A stretch of 64,000 nt of DNA from Reyranella humidisoli (GCF_019039055.1 NZ_JAHOPB010000001.1:2640001-2704000), one strand, 5' to 3'; counted from the stretch's first letter, positions 52,372-63,157 are shown. The notes: generated by a model not told the origin, from the letters alone. Translations and numbers: made by a program.

Positions 52372-53466
52372 TCAGGCGACCGGGAAGGTCACCGTGAAGC
52401 GGGCGCCGTGGCTGGTGGGATGGTTGGTGGCGGAGAGGGCGCCGCCGAGCTGGGCCGCCAGCGCGTTCACCACCTTCATGCCGAGGCCCTTGCCCGCCGC
52501 ATCTGTCGGCACGAACCCCGCCGGCAGGCCCGGCCCGCTGTCGAGCACGCTGAGCTCGTTCTGCGTCGGGTCGACACGCCGAAAAGCGACGCTGATCGGA
52601 TCGCCGGCATGCTTGTGCGCGTTGGTGACCAGCTCGTTCACGATCAGGCCGATCGACAGGACCTGTGCCTTGGACACCTCGACCTCGTCGCGGCTCTCCA
52701 GCCGGATCTCGCTGCCGACGCTGCTCGACAGTTCCGCGCAGAGGGTGCGGAGATGGTCGAGGATCGGTACGCGGTCGGTCGTGCCGATCGTGGTGAAGGT
52801 GCGATGGACGCGCGCCACCGCCAGCACGCGATTGGCTGCCGCGCGCAACTGCTGCGCCGTCTCGGGCAGCACGGCGGCGCGGCTCTGCAACTGCAGCAGG
52901 CTGGCCACGAACTGCAGGCTGTTCATCGCCCGGTGATCGACCTCGCTGCTGGTCATCTCGGCCTGCGCCAGCGCGCGGCGCGCGGCGAGCCGCATCGCCA
53001 GCATGTCGGTCACCACGCCGCCCAGCGCGCGCAGGCGGCGCAACTGTTGCTCGTCGACGCGGCGCGAGCGCCGGTCGATCACGCACAGCGTGCCGATCTC
53101 GTGCCCGTCCGCGCAGTGCAGCGGCACGCCGGCATGGAAGCCGTTGGCGAACTGGGCGCGCAGCCACGGCGTCATGACCGGCGCGGCCGGGTCGGCGCCG
53201 CGGACGGCCTGCGTCGCGTCGAGCCCGTGATGCGACTTGAAGAAGACATGGTCGGTGCCGATGAAGCCCAGCACCGCGATCGGGGCGCTGAAGATGTCGG
53301 CGGCCAGCGCGGTGATGTGGTCGAAGGCGGGCTCCGGCGGCGTGTCGAGGATGCCGTAGCGCTCGACCGCCGCGAGCCGTGCGGCCTCGATCCCGGAGCG
53401 GAGCGCCGGGTCGGAGGAACGGTCGTGTGACGTCGAGCCCTGCGTGGGCGTTACGAGATGCAGCAT
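52372..53466 (-). CDS. GAF-domain histidine kinase, HisKA_2 type
   Basis: 364 residues from the ATG at 53466. The GAF domain lies at about residues 25-170 (LAAVERYGILDTPPEPAFDH, GVPLHCADGHEIGTLCVID), a form frequent in phytochrome-like kinases. The phospho-acceptor helix is EVDHRAMNSLQFVASLLQL. The N box is LIVNELVTNAHKHAG, G1 is LDSGPGLP and G2 is GKGLGMKVV. Soluble. It lies between one sedolisin gene and the Crp/Fnr gene. No cognate receiver is adjacent. Confidence 0.87.
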   Translation of the reverse strand: MLHLVTPTQGSTSHDRSSDPALRSGIEAARLAAVERYGILDTPPEPAFDHITALAADIFSAPIAVLGFIGTDHVFFKSHHGLDATQAVRGADPAAPVMTPWLRAQFANGFHAGVPLHCADGHEIGTLCVIDRRSRRVDEQQLRRLRALGGVVTDMLAMRLAARRALAQAEMTSSEVDHRAMNSLQFVASLLQLQSRAAVLPETAQQLRAAANRVLAVARVHRTFTTIGTTDRVPILDHLRTLCAELSSSVGSEIRLESRDEVEVSKAQVLSIGLIVNELVTNAHKHAGDPISVAFRRVDPTQNELSVLDSGPGLPAGFVPTDAAGKGLGMKVVNALAAQLGGALSATNHPTSHGARFTVTFPVA

Positions 53467-53599
53467 GGAATGCGCCCCCCGGCGAGCATCGCGGGAAAGG
53501 TCCCCTGTCGCGATACACCACCAAGCTAGGTCCTGCGGTGCATCGAGTCTGTCCAATAGTGACCACGGGGACAGACGCCGCACCCGTTCATCGCGACGT

Positions 53600-54253
53600 C
53601 TACTCCTCCAACAGCACCGAGAGCAGCGAGCTGTGGACCTGCAGATGGCCGTTGTATTCGATGAAGCCCAGCTTCCTGAACTTGTTCATGAAATGGCTGA
53701 CGCGCGGACGCGTCGTGCCGATGATCTCGGCCAGCGTCTCTTGGCTGATCTTCGTCGCGATCGGCTGCGGTCCGCCTTCCTTGCCGAAGTTCGCCAGCAG
53801 CAGCAGCGTGCGGGCCAGCCGCTTCTCGCTGGAATTGAACAGCTGGTCGACCAGGTCCTCCTCGACCCGGCTGTTGCGCGTCAGCAGGTGCTTCATGAAC
53901 AGTTCGCCGAACGTCGGCTCCTCATGCAGCACGCGCATCATCTCGGTCTTGCCGACGCGCATGACCTCGCAATCGACCATCGCCTTGGCGGTCGCCAGGC
54001 GCAGCGGCTGGCCGATCAGGCAGCCTTCGCCGAAGAACTCGCCGGGGCCCATGATCCCGACCACGGCTTCCTTGCCCTGTTTCGAGGTGACGACCATCTT
54101 CACGCGGCCGCGCATGACGTAGAACACCGCGTCCGCCGGCATGGACTGGCGGTAGATCACGCCGTTCCTGCCATGCTCCGCCACCGTGCGGCCGCGGCTC
54201 ACCGTGGCCAGGAAGGCCTTGGCATCGAAGCTGGGCGTTGCTTTCCTGGCCAT
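53600..54253 (-). CDS. Crp/Fnr-family transcription factor
   Basis: 217 residues. The cNMP-binding beta roll is IYRQSMPADAVFYVMRGRVK then GPGEFFGEGCLIGQPLRLAT. The C-terminal HTH is ISQETLAEIIGTTRPRVSHF then MNKFRKLGFIEYNG. No FNR-type N-terminal Cys cluster is present, so oxygen sensing by Fe-S is unlikely. It is divergent from groEL, with a palindrome between them. Similar proteins are common in rhizobial genomes as stress or nitrogen-oxide regulators. Confidence 0.88.
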   Translation of the reverse strand: MARKATPSFDAKAFLATVSRGRTVAEHGRNGVIYRQSMPADAVFYVMRGRVKMVVTSKQGKEAVVGIMGPGEFFGEGCLIGQPLRLATAKAMVDCEVMRVGKTEMMRVLHEEPTFGELFMKHLLTRNSRVEEDLVDQLFNSSEKRLARTLLLLANFGKEGGPQPIATKISQETLAEIIGTTRPRVSHFMNKFRKLGFIEYNGHLQVHSSLLSVLLEE

Positions 54254-54307
54254 GGAGTCTCCTTCGGCAGTGACCCCCGAGGCCGCAATGTAGTCTTCCA
54301 GACATAG

Positions 54308-56092
<1,785 letters not shown>

Positions 56093-56099
56093 CGCGGGA

Positions 56100-56128
56100 C
56101 CTCGTCCGGTCGACCCGGCCGGACGAGG
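56100..56128. terminator. Hairpin after groEL
   Basis: CCTCGTCCGG/CCGGACGAGG forms a 10-bp perfect stem with a 9-base loop, 7 bp after the groEL stop. There is no T run, so it may protect the 3' end rather than terminate alone. Confidence 0.5.
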
Positions 56129-56143
56129 TCCAGGCAAGAGCTT

Positions 56144-56190
56144 CCGTCGTCCTGCGCGCAGCGAAGCGAAGCATGGTCGAAGGACGACGG
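56144..56190. repeat. Dispersed-type hairpin repeat (family C, single copy)
   Basis: The arms CCGTCGTCCT and AGGACGACGG enclose GCGAAGCGAAGCATGGTCGA. This pattern is a common intergenic element in alphaproteobacteria; that recognition is from memory. It is the only copy seen in this window. Confidence 0.55.
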
Positions 56191-56265
56191 TGATACCTGC
56201 CGATCCCGAACTCACATCGCTGCGGTGCGCCCGCGCGATCCGGGAAACCCCAACCGAGAGGTCCC

Positions 56266-56814
56266 GTGACCCTGCGTCCGGAATATTCGCTCGGCCATTC
56301 GGCCTACAACGACTTCCTGTTCGGCTCGCTGGGCCCGGGCGAAGGCGGGACGGAGATCACCGTCCTGTCCGCCCTGTCGCGGCTCGGCATCGATCCGTGG
56401 CAGGAGGCCGAGCGTCTCGCGGCGCTGCCGCGCGAGGCCGCGGCGCAAGCGCTGTCCGACACCATCGCGCGCCTGCCGGCCGGCACCTGCGGCGCGTCGC
56501 CGGACTCGGCAGCCTCGATCGCCGCGCGGCTGGTCGCGCTGCTGCCGTCGGGCGTCGTCGCGGCTGTCCCGCAGACCGAGGAGGCCCGCGTCGCCTCGCT
56601 TGCCGCGGCCAAGTCGGAGCGCACGGCCCGGCCGGCTCCGGTTGCCAAGCCGTCGGTCGAGGCGAAAGCGCCGGCCGCGAAGACCGGCCTGACCTTCTGG
56701 CTGATGTGGGCCGCGCTGGGGCTCGCCTTCTACTTCCTGATCGTCACCCTGACGCCCAGCAACACGTTCGATACCTACGAGCCCTGGACGCCGCCACGCG
56801 CCTCTTCGGACTGA
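56266..56814 (+). CDS. Small membrane-anchored protein, DPWQEA family member 1
   Basis: 182 residues with a GTG start. The N-terminal domain of ~100 residues is RPEYSLGHSAYNDFLFGSLG then ITVLSALSRLGIDPWQEAER. An Ala/Pro-rich linker follows, then one membrane helix (FWLMWAALGLAFYFLIVTL) and a short periplasmic tail. The domain is shared with the protein at 58089 (RPDYSL...ITVLTALSRVGVDPWQEA). I do not recognise the family by name. Domain outside or inside the membrane cannot be settled; no signal peptide is seen. Confidence 0.65.
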   Translation: MTLRPEYSLGHSAYNDFLFGSLGPGEGGTEITVLSALSRLGIDPWQEAERLAALPREAAAQALSDTIARLPAGTCGASPDSAASIAARLVALLPSGVVAAVPQTEEARVASLAAAKSERTARPAPVAKPSVEAKAPAAKTGLTFWLMWAALGLAFYFLIVTLTPSNTFDTYEPWTPPRASSD

Positions 56815-56835
56815 CAGGCGCGAGCCGGCAGGCGT

Positions 56836-57771
56836 TCAGGCCGGCCGTCGGTGCTGCAGGAAGAAGCGCATGAACTCGGCGCTGGCATCGGGACCCGACG
56901 GGGCAGTGAAGGATCCGTCCACGCTGCCGCCGGACCAGGCGTGACCGATCCCCTCCAGTACCCAGTGTTCGCCGATCGAGCGATCCCGCGCGTCGTACCG
57001 GACGGTGCGCGCGAAGGCGACACCGTGCGCGGAGCGCCCGCGTGAGATGTCCGCCCGCCCGCCCGCTGCGCCGAATGCCTGTTCGCTGGCCTGGTCGCCG
57101 TTGACGGGATTGACGGTCGTGTCGCGATCGCCATGGAAAACGATGGTCGGCACGATCCGTTCGTTGCGTGCAAGCGTGGGCGCGGCGGGCGCGCCGCGGC
57201 GCATGGCGGAGAAGGCGCCCGGAATATCGCGCGCGGCGCCGCAGGCCAGGCCCGAATGGATGCCGACCGCGGCATAGAGATCGGGATAGGTGGCGCCCAT
57301 GATCGCCGCCGCCGCGCCGCCGGCCGAGAGGCCCGCCACGTAGATGCGCGACTCGTCAACGGCATTGTCGAGCACGATCTGTCGCGTGAGGTGGGCGATC
57401 AACTGGGGCTCGCCCGCGTCGCGGCCTTGATCACCGGTGTTGAACCAGTTCCAGCACTTGTTGGGGTTTGCCGACTTCGGCTGCTCCGGATAGGCCACGA
57501 GGAACGTCTGCGCCTCGGCGAGGTCGTTCATGCGCGTGCCCGTCGCGAAATCTTCCGGCGACTGCGTGCAGCCGTGCAGCATGACGAGCAGCGGCACCGG
57601 CTGCCCGCGATGGCCGGCGGGGACGTAGAGCTTGAAACGGCGATCGCCGCCGGCGTTCCGCACCGGGTGATAGTCGAAAGACGATGCCGCGGCGGGCGGG
57701 ACGATGCTGATCGCCGGCGCGCGCGGCGCCGCGAACATGTCGATCTGGGAAAACAGCCTGGAGAACAGCAT
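56836..57771 (-). CDS. PHB-depolymerase-family esterase (alpha/beta hydrolase)
   Basis: 311 residues. Motifs: FKLYVPAGHRGQPVPLLVML-HGCTQ (oxyanion loop), GLSAGGAAA (nucleophile Ser), FHGDRDTTVNP (acid Asp) and GIGHAWSGG (His). These are the hallmarks of the LpqC/PHB depolymerase (feruloyl-esterase-like) family, which cleaves polyester or aromatic ester bonds. No clear signal peptide is present, so it may act on intracellular polyhydroxyalkanoate or leave by another route. It lies between the two paralogous DPWQEA proteins and is transcribed oppositely. Confidence 0.85.
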   Translation of the reverse strand: MLFSRLFSQIDMFAAPRAPAISIVPPAAASSFDYHPVRNAGGDRRFKLYVPAGHRGQPVPLLVMLHGCTQSPEDFATGTRMNDLAEAQTFLVAYPEQPKSANPNKCWNWFNTGDQGRDAGEPQLIAHLTRQIVLDNAVDESRIYVAGLSAGGAAAAIMGATYPDLYAAVGIHSGLACGAARDIPGAFSAMRRGAPAAPTLARNERIVPTIVFHGDRDTTVNPVNGDQASEQAFGAAGGRADISRGRSAHGVAFARTVRYDARDRSIGEHWVLEGIGHAWSGGSVDGSFTAPSGPDASAEFMRFFLQHRRPA

Positions 57772-58088
57772 CGGGGTACTCGCATTACGCTTTTGGAAAG
57801 AAACTCTTCGAAGAAGGCGTGTCCCCGAACAGACATCGTGGGCAGTAACTCTACCGACGGTGATCGAGTTGCCGACGGCCGGTGAGGTCTTTTAGCGCAT
57901 CGGCTCGTCGCGCGCGCGTGGATGACAAGGGATGGCGCGCAGGCGCATAAAGAACTGGCCGTGCGCCTCCCTCGTCACCATATACGAGGTGCGCGGCCCG
58001 CGATCGCGCTCCCATCCGTCCGATCTGTTGCATGCTCCGGTGAGGGTCGTCGCCCGGCTCCTTGGCGTTCGCAATCCCAAGGAGTGCC
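57772..58088. other. 317-bp intergenic region
   Basis: It separates the divergent esterase and DPWQEA genes and must hold both promoters. Its only clear feature is the ribosome-binding site AAGGAG about 9 bp before 58089. No gene or repeat was recognised. Confidence 0.5.
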
Positions 58089-58514
58089 ATGACCGTCCGT
58101 CCCGACTATTCCCTGAGCCGCGCGCGCTACACGCACTTTCTCTTCACCGTGGTCGGCACCGAGACACACGAGGCCAGCAATCGCGGCGAGGACATCACCG
58201 TCCTGACGGCGCTGTCTCGGGTGGGCGTCGATCCGTGGCAGGAAGCGGCACGCCTGGCGCGACTGCCGCGCGGCGACGCGGCGCGCTCGCTGGCCGACAC
58301 CTTCACGAATCTGCCGGATACGCACTGGGCCGAAGGCGATGCCCAAGGCACCGCGCATCGCATGATCGAGACGCTGCCGCAGACTGCGCCACGCGCACCG
58401 GCGACGCTCGGCGTCTGGATCTTCCTGACCTGGCGCTTCTGGGCCGCGGTGGCACTGGCGCTGGCAATGGTCGCGCTCAACGCCTTTGCCGAGAATCTCG
58501 GGCCACTGATCTGA
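58089..58514 (+). CDS. Small membrane-anchored protein, DPWQEA family member 2
   Basis: 141 residues from the ATG after AAGGAGTGCC. RPDYSLSRARYTHFLFTVVG, ITVLTALSRVGVDPWQEAAR and LARLPRGDAARSLADTF parallel the protein at 56266. A membrane helix (IFLTWRFWAAVALALAMVAL) lies near the C-terminus, with almost no linker. Shared residues Y-S-L, F-L-F, ITVL-ALSR and DPWQEA define the family. Function unknown. Confidence 0.65.
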   Translation: MTVRPDYSLSRARYTHFLFTVVGTETHEASNRGEDITVLTALSRVGVDPWQEAARLARLPRGDAARSLADTFTNLPDTHWAEGDAQGTAHRMIETLPQTAPRAPATLGVWIFLTWRFWAAVALALAMVALNAFAENLGPLI

Positions 58515-58596
58515 TCGTCAGCGCCTGGACGGAGTTTTAATCTTCTCGATCTGCCGGCAGATGAGCAACGTCGCTGTGCGGGGCACGTAGAAGCGC

Positions 58597-58761
58597 ATGT
58601 CCCATGAATCGTCAAAGCAAGTGAAAGCCAATAGGGCCATGGCGGAACGCGCCCGGCGCCTCTCTCAGGTCGTGCCCGACGCCGATCGCGCGAAGCTGCT
58701 GGAACTGGCGGCCGAGAAGGAAGGCGAGGCCGACGCGCTGGAGCGCAACGGCGACGCTTGA
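58597..58761 (+). CDS. Small helical protein
   Basis: 54 residues: MSHESSKQVKANRAMAERAR, RLSQVVPDADRAKLLELAAE, KEGEADALERNGDA. It is one amphipathic helical hairpin of a type widespread in rhizobial genomes. In-frame alternative starts are the GTG at 58621 and the ATG at 58639. The ATG at 58597 gives the longest form with a sensible hydrophilic start. Function unknown. Confidence 0.5.
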   Translation: MSHESSKQVKANRAMAERARRLSQVVPDADRAKLLELAAEKEGEADALERNGDA

Positions 58762-58784
58762 GACGGGCCGGCAGGCCGTCCGTC

Positions 58785-58994
58785 CTAGCCAGCGGCGCGT
58801 GCGCGGGTGTGCTGCTTCACCAGGTCGTCACCCCGCCGTGTGCGGATGGGCATGCGCGACAGTCCGTTGCGCTCGATCAGTCCGAGGGAGCGCAACCGGA
58901 TCTCGATCTCGGTGGATGGGCGTCGCTGCCCCAGGGTGCCGTCTATCGCCAGCAGGCCGGTGAACTCGTCGGGACTGAGATCGTGACCGCTCAT
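58785..58994 (-). CDS. Hypothetical small basic protein
   Basis: 69 residues: MSGHDLSPDEFTGLLAIDGT, LGQRRPSTEIEIRLRSLGLI, ERNGLSRMPIRTRRGDDLVK. The pattern of short helices and the E-x-R-L-R-x-L-G-L-I segment resembles the wing of a small HTH protein. The ATG overlaps the stop of the upstream 30-residue gene (TAATG), so translation is coupled. Confidence 0.5.
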   Translation of the reverse strand: MSGHDLSPDEFTGLLAIDGTLGQRRPSTEIEIRLRSLGLIERNGLSRMPIRTRRGDDLVKQHTRARAAG

Positions 58995-59086
58995 TAGACG
59001 GGCGGCGTCCGCAGCAGGGCGTAGGAGACGATCAGCACGGCGAGAATCACCGGCAGCAGGAAGGGCGGATCATACCAATGGTTCAT
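58994..59086 (-). CDS. 30-residue single-span membrane protein
   Basis: MNHWYDPP followed by the helix FLLPVILAVLIVSYALLRT and PPV. It is shorter than usual gene-finding limits. The TAATG overlap with the next gene and the clean membrane helix support it. Function unknown. Confidence 0.45.
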   Translation of the reverse strand: MNHWYDPPFLLPVILAVLIVSYALLRTPPV

Positions 59087-59262
59087 GCGTGCTCCTCCGG
59101 GAGGCGGGAGCACTGTCATCTCTCAGCCATCGCAAGCCAGGTGGTCGCGGGCGATGGTGACCCTAAGTACACGCTGGGCTTCGCCGTGTCGATGAAGCCG
59201 GCCGACCGACAAAGGTGTCCTGCCGAACGCAGCGACCGGCCGTTCGCATCTCTCCCGAAGGA

Positions 59263-62241
59263 CTACGCGACCAGCAGGCCGCTGCCGGCGGTACTGGTGA
59301 AGTCGAGCTGGACGACGAGGTCGTTGAAGTCGCGGTCGCCGCCGCCGTGCAGGTCTTCCCAACCCCATGTGTTGGCGCCGTAATTCCAAAGGTGAGAGAC
59401 GTGCTCGCCGCCGACCACCTCGTTGGCCTGGCTGAACGCCCAGAACGTGTCGCCGTTTGTGACGTTGGTGAGCTGCATGGCGATCAGGTCGCCGGCATCG
59501 ACGCCGGTGATCTCGACCTGATTGTAGTTGCCGTTGCCGGGACCGGCGATCACGGAGCCGCCGCCCTGGACGCTGTAGGCGGCCGCCGCGGCGAGGGAGG
59601 CGTAGCTCGCCTGGTCGGGCGCCACGCCGTCGATCGTGCCGTTGTAGTCGTCGACCTTGTAGAGCATCAGCGAAAGGTCGGCGCCCGCCACCTGGCGCAT
59701 GCGCACCACGACGTTCGCGTCATCGGCATGGTTGGCGGTCTCTGCGACGGCTACTGCTTGTGCAATCCGCACCGAGTTGCCGCCATCCGAGTAGAAATCG
59801 GCAAAGCCGAACGAGGCGCTCATGCCGGCCTGGGCAGCGACCGCGGAGTTGCCGTTGAACTCGACCGACACGCTGACGCCATCGGCGACGATCGCCTGGG
59901 TCAGGGTGCCCTGGGTCTGGCCGTCGAAGAGGGAGAGCAGGGCGGAGTCGAAGTCGGTGTTGCTCTGCAATGATTGCTGCGCGAGCTGGCTGGTCCAGGC
60001 GTAGGACGCGTGCGCCGCGCTGCTGGCGTCGGTGGTGTTCGCGCCGGTGTCGACGGTCACGGTCGCGTCGGCCGTCGCGGTGGTCTGCAGCAGCAGGGTC
60101 TGGGCGGTACCGCTGGTCCATCCGGCGGCGCCATTGGAATCGATCACGTCGGGCACCAGCGTGCTGACGCCTGGAACATCGGCGCTATAGAACGTCTGCG
60201 AATGCGCGATAGTGCTGATCGTCCGTGCCAGGAAAAGGCCGTCGGGTGACCCGAGGCCGCTCGCCAGATCGTACCCCACGTCCGCCTCGTAGCCGGAGCC
60301 GGTCGGGTTCATGCCGCCGTAGTCCGAGCCACGGTAGCTGAAGCTCGACGTGTTGTTGCCGACCTGCACGTCCTTGAAAGAGGCAGGCGCGATGACCGAC
60401 GCCATGTAAAGCAGGTCGGTCATGTAGCCCAGGTTGTTGCTCAGCCCCTGGTCGTGAAGGACGTAGTTGATCTGCGTGATCAGGCCAGCCCAGAACGGCG
60501 TCGCCGCACTGGTCCCGCCCATGCCTGCGACGCCGTCCATGCCTGCGTTTGGAACGTAGTAGAACAGATTGCCGCCGGCATTCGCCGAGACGTCGGGCAG
60601 GGCGCGTCCGGTGAGGTTGAGATTGCTGTAGGAGGGCGAACTCAAACCGAAGGCGACCTGGTAATCGGGCGTGCCTTGCGATTGATCGACGCCGCCAGCG
60701 CCGGCGTTGTTGACATTGTAGGAATGGCCGCTCGGTCCGTTACCACCCTCGAACGTGTTGCCGGCCACGGTCTCGTATTCATTCCACACCGTTTCAATGA
60801 ACCAGTCGGTGGCGGCGGCCGTTCCCGGCATATGGCGCAGTCCGCCGGCCAGGAGCATCCAGATCGTGCCGGGATCGAGCGCCATCGCCAGCGTGTAGAT
60901 GGCCGTGAAGTTCGCGTTGGTGCCGTTCAGCGTCGGGTCGAGCGAGGCCTGATCAAAATTTGAAAGCGACGTCCCGCCAACCAGGATGTTGTAGGGGCTG
61001 GTGACGTTGTTGACGACGTTCGCCAGGCCGTTGCCGATCATGGCGCCCGACCCGCCGTCGCCGTTCGCGACCAGCACCGTCTGGTTCATCAGCGCGGCAT
61101 CGATGAAGAGTTGCATGTACGCCTGATAAAAGGGCGACAAGGGCGACAGGCCCTGGAGGTCGGTATCCGAGCTAGAGATGACCGGTGCAGCTCCCACTGT
61201 CTCGGTGTCGGCATAGTTGGAGGCGGTAGCCCAGATCGCGGCCTGAAAGGCCGTAAAGACGGTCGAATTGGAGTTGGCGTTGGCGCCGTTCCCTCGTCCC
61301 GATCCGTTGTAGAGGGCGAGATCGCTGTTCGGGTTGATTGCGGAGGCGACGCCGACATCCAGAGAGCGTTCGCTCGAAGCCTCGACCTGACCACAGGCCC
61401 CTTGCACGAAGATGCCGCCGGTGCCCTGCGTGCCAACCGTGTCCAGGTACTGCGTCAGCAGGGTCTCAAACGTGGAGCCGCCCGGGTCGCTGCTGGAGAC
61501 GTAGCTTCCCTGGGCCGGCTCGATCAGGCCGATCATCCCTGTCTGGTAGGTCGAGCCGTCGAGAGGGAAGTTGTAGGACCTGGCTACGGACTGAGGTGCC
61601 AGCGGCGGAATGTCCGCCGAATTGCCGGCGCTTTGTGGGCCAACCAGGAGGGTCTCGGTGGCGCCGCCCGCCATGTCCATGGGGCCCGGCCGCGCCTCCA
61701 TGTCGACCCACAGGCCCGCGATCGTGAGTTCGTCGGGCAACGAGAGCCCGCCTTCCCAGTACCACAGCTCGTACCCTTGCCCGGTCGCGGGCGTGTACAT
61801 CAGCGTGCTGTCGGGGCCGAACAGGGACTGCCATTCGGCCTGGGTGTTGATCTCGACCCAGATCGTCCGCGACTCCGCGGTGCTGACATAGTTGCTGTTG
61901 CTGGCGTCGAGCACCGTGAGGCCGAGCGTGTTCTCCAGGTAGGTCTGCGCGGCACTGTAGATCCCGGCGTTGGTGCCGTAGGTCGTCCACAATGAGTCGG
62001 TGGCGTTCAGGCTGTCGATTGTCGACTGCCGGCTGCCCCAGTCTCCGGCCAACATTGTGGTCGGATCGTTGGCGCGCTCGAGGACCAGCGCCACGTTGAT
62101 GCCCGCCGGCGCGCCGTTGGGAAAAGCACCCGTATTCGTGATGTCGAAGGCTTCGGCGGCGGTAAAGGTCTGGTCGGTGATGCCGTAACCGGTGAAGTCA
62201 ATGAAGGTCGAGTTGAGAATCGGGTTGTACGTCGTCGGCAT
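59263..62241 (-). CDS. Sedolisin-like (S53) protease with C-terminal DUF4114, paralogue 2
   Basis: 992 residues from the ATG at 62241 (MPTTYNPILNSTF), co-linear with the protein at 49204 over its whole length. Catalytic set: E291 and D295 in SERSLDVG, D395 in ANGDGGSG, and S578 in MGGTSAATPFWAG. The calcium-site region is KDVQVGNN then GYDLASGLGSPDG. The DUF4114 end (WGWEDLHGGGDRDFNDLVVQ) is identical to that of paralogue 1, and the 3' ~255 bp of the two genes are about 95% identical, above the level of the N-terminal halves. No signal peptide. Substrate range may differ: the segments between E291 and S578 diverge most. Confidence 0.85.
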   Translation of the reverse strand: MPTTYNPILNSTFIDFTGYGITDQTFTAAEAFDITNTGAFPNGAPAGINVALVLERANDPTTMLAGDWGSRQSTIDSLNATDSLWTTYGTNAGIYSAAQTYLENTLGLTVLDASNSNYVSTAESRTIWVEINTQAEWQSLFGPDSTLMYTPATGQGYELWYWEGGLSLPDELTIAGLWVDMEARPGPMDMAGGATETLLVGPQSAGNSADIPPLAPQSVARSYNFPLDGSTYQTGMIGLIEPAQGSYVSSSDPGGSTFETLLTQYLDTVGTQGTGGIFVQGACGQVEASSERSLDVGVASAINPNSDLALYNGSGRGNGANANSNSTVFTAFQAAIWATASNYADTETVGAAPVISSSDTDLQGLSPLSPFYQAYMQLFIDAALMNQTVLVANGDGGSGAMIGNGLANVVNNVTSPYNILVGGTSLSNFDQASLDPTLNGTNANFTAIYTLAMALDPGTIWMLLAGGLRHMPGTAAATDWFIETVWNEYETVAGNTFEGGNGPSGHSYNVNNAGAGGVDQSQGTPDYQVAFGLSSPSYSNLNLTGRALPDVSANAGGNLFYYVPNAGMDGVAGMGGTSAATPFWAGLITQINYVLHDQGLSNNLGYMTDLLYMASVIAPASFKDVQVGNNTSSFSYRGSDYGGMNPTGSGYEADVGYDLASGLGSPDGLFLARTISTIAHSQTFYSADVPGVSTLVPDVIDSNGAAGWTSGTAQTLLLQTTATADATVTVDTGANTTDASSAAHASYAWTSQLAQQSLQSNTDFDSALLSLFDGQTQGTLTQAIVADGVSVSVEFNGNSAVAAQAGMSASFGFADFYSDGGNSVRIAQAVAVAETANHADDANVVVRMRQVAGADLSLMLYKVDDYNGTIDGVAPDQASYASLAAAAAYSVQGGGSVIAGPGNGNYNQVEITGVDAGDLIAMQLTNVTNGDTFWAFSQANEVVGGEHVSHLWNYGANTWGWEDLHGGGDRDFNDLVVQLDFTSTAGSGLLVA

Positions 62242-62365
62242 CGTTATGCTCTCGGCGAAGGGAAGACGCGGACGGGAGTATGCCCGCCGGCATTCTCAGC
62301 GCCTAGCCTCGCAACGAAGCGCCACTGGCCGCGTTCTGCCGGTCCAACAAAGCAGGAGGCGTGTC

Positions 62366-62884
62366 GTGGGGTTGCTCGACGTCTTGACGGGAATGCGCAA
62401 CGGTCCGCGCGGTGGCGGGGGCGGCATGTCGCCGATCACCATGGCCCTGCTGGGCCTGCTTGCCTACAAGGCGGTGAAGGGCTTCAGCGCGACCAAACCC
62501 GCAGGGCCGGGCATGGCGCCGGCTGGCGGTGGGCTGGGCGACATCCTGAAGGATGCGTTCGGCAATGCCGGCCAGGGCGGCCTCGGATCGATCCTCAATG
62601 GCGGGCTGGGCGATCTGCTGAAGCAGTTCCAGGGCGCGGGCAAGTCGGAGGTCGCCGACTCGTGGGTCGGCCGCGACGAGAACAAGCCGATCGGTCCGGG
62701 CGATCTCAGCCGCATCCTGACGCCCGAGCAGATCGAGTTCCTGAGCGAACGCACGGGGCTCACGCGCGAGCAACTGCTCGCCGGCCTGGCGGCGCAACTG
62801 CCGGCGGCGGTCGACGAGCTGACGCCGCAGGGCCGCCTGCCGGCGCCCGACGAGTTCGACCGTCCCGCCGGCAAGACTGCCTGA
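62366..62884 (+). CDS. YidB-like (DUF937) protein
   Basis: 172 residues from the GTG at 62366 after GCAGGAGG. The sequence VGLLDVLTGMRNG, then GLGSILNGGLGDLLKQFQGA, then SEVADSWVGRDENKPIGPGD, LSRILTPEQIEFLSERTGLT matches the YidB/DUF937 plan: glycine-rich N-terminus, GWVG-like turn and helical C-terminus. Family members are cytosolic and of unknown function. It is divergent from the sedolisin gene and 12 bp upstream of a GlsB-like gene. Confidence 0.8.
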   Translation: MGLLDVLTGMRNGPRGGGGGMSPITMALLGLLAYKAVKGFSATKPAGPGMAPAGGGLGDILKDAFGNAGQGGLGSILNGGLGDLLKQFQGAGKSEVADSWVGRDENKPIGPGDLSRILTPEQIEFLSERTGLTREQLLAGLAAQLPAAVDELTPQGRLPAPDEFDRPAGKTA

Positions 62885-62896
62885 CGGGGCTTCGCC

Positions 62897-63157
62897 ATGG
62901 GCATTCTCTGGATCGTCGTCATCGGCTTCGTCGCGGGCATCGTTGCCCGTCTCGTCTCGCCCGTTCCCAACAAGCCGGCGGGTTTCCTGCTGACCACCCT
63001 GCTGGGTATCGGCGGCGCCTTCGTCGCGACCTTCCTCGGTCAGGCCGTGGGCTGGTATCGAGCCGAGCAGGGCGCAGGCTTCGTTGCCGCAACGCTCGGG
63101 GCGCTGCTTGTCCTGTTCATCTGGAACCGCTTCGCGGTGCGTCGTCCCGCGCGATGA
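62897..63157 (+). CDS. GlsB/YeaQ/YmgE-family small membrane protein
   Basis: 86 residues and three hydrophobic helices with the family pattern: GILWIVVIGFVAGIVARLVS, GFLLTTLLGIGGAFVATFLG and FVAATLGALLVLFIWNRF. The family is linked to general stress and envelope maintenance, biochemistry unknown. It is probably co-transcribed with the YidB-like gene. Confidence 0.85.
   Translation: MGILWIVVIGFVAGIVARLVSPVPNKPAGFLLTTLLGIGGAFVATFLGQAVGWYRAEQGAGFVAATLGALLVLFIWNRFAVRRPAR

Noticed and set aside
56836..57771. Secreted PHB depolymerase
   Set aside because: The hydrolase family is clear but no convincing signal peptide is present, so an extracellular role was not asserted.
59087..59262. Short plus-strand frame overlapping the end of sedolisin 2
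   Set aside because: It runs antisense into the sedolisin 3' end, and an equivalent antisense sequence occurs at the other copy, so it is a shadow.
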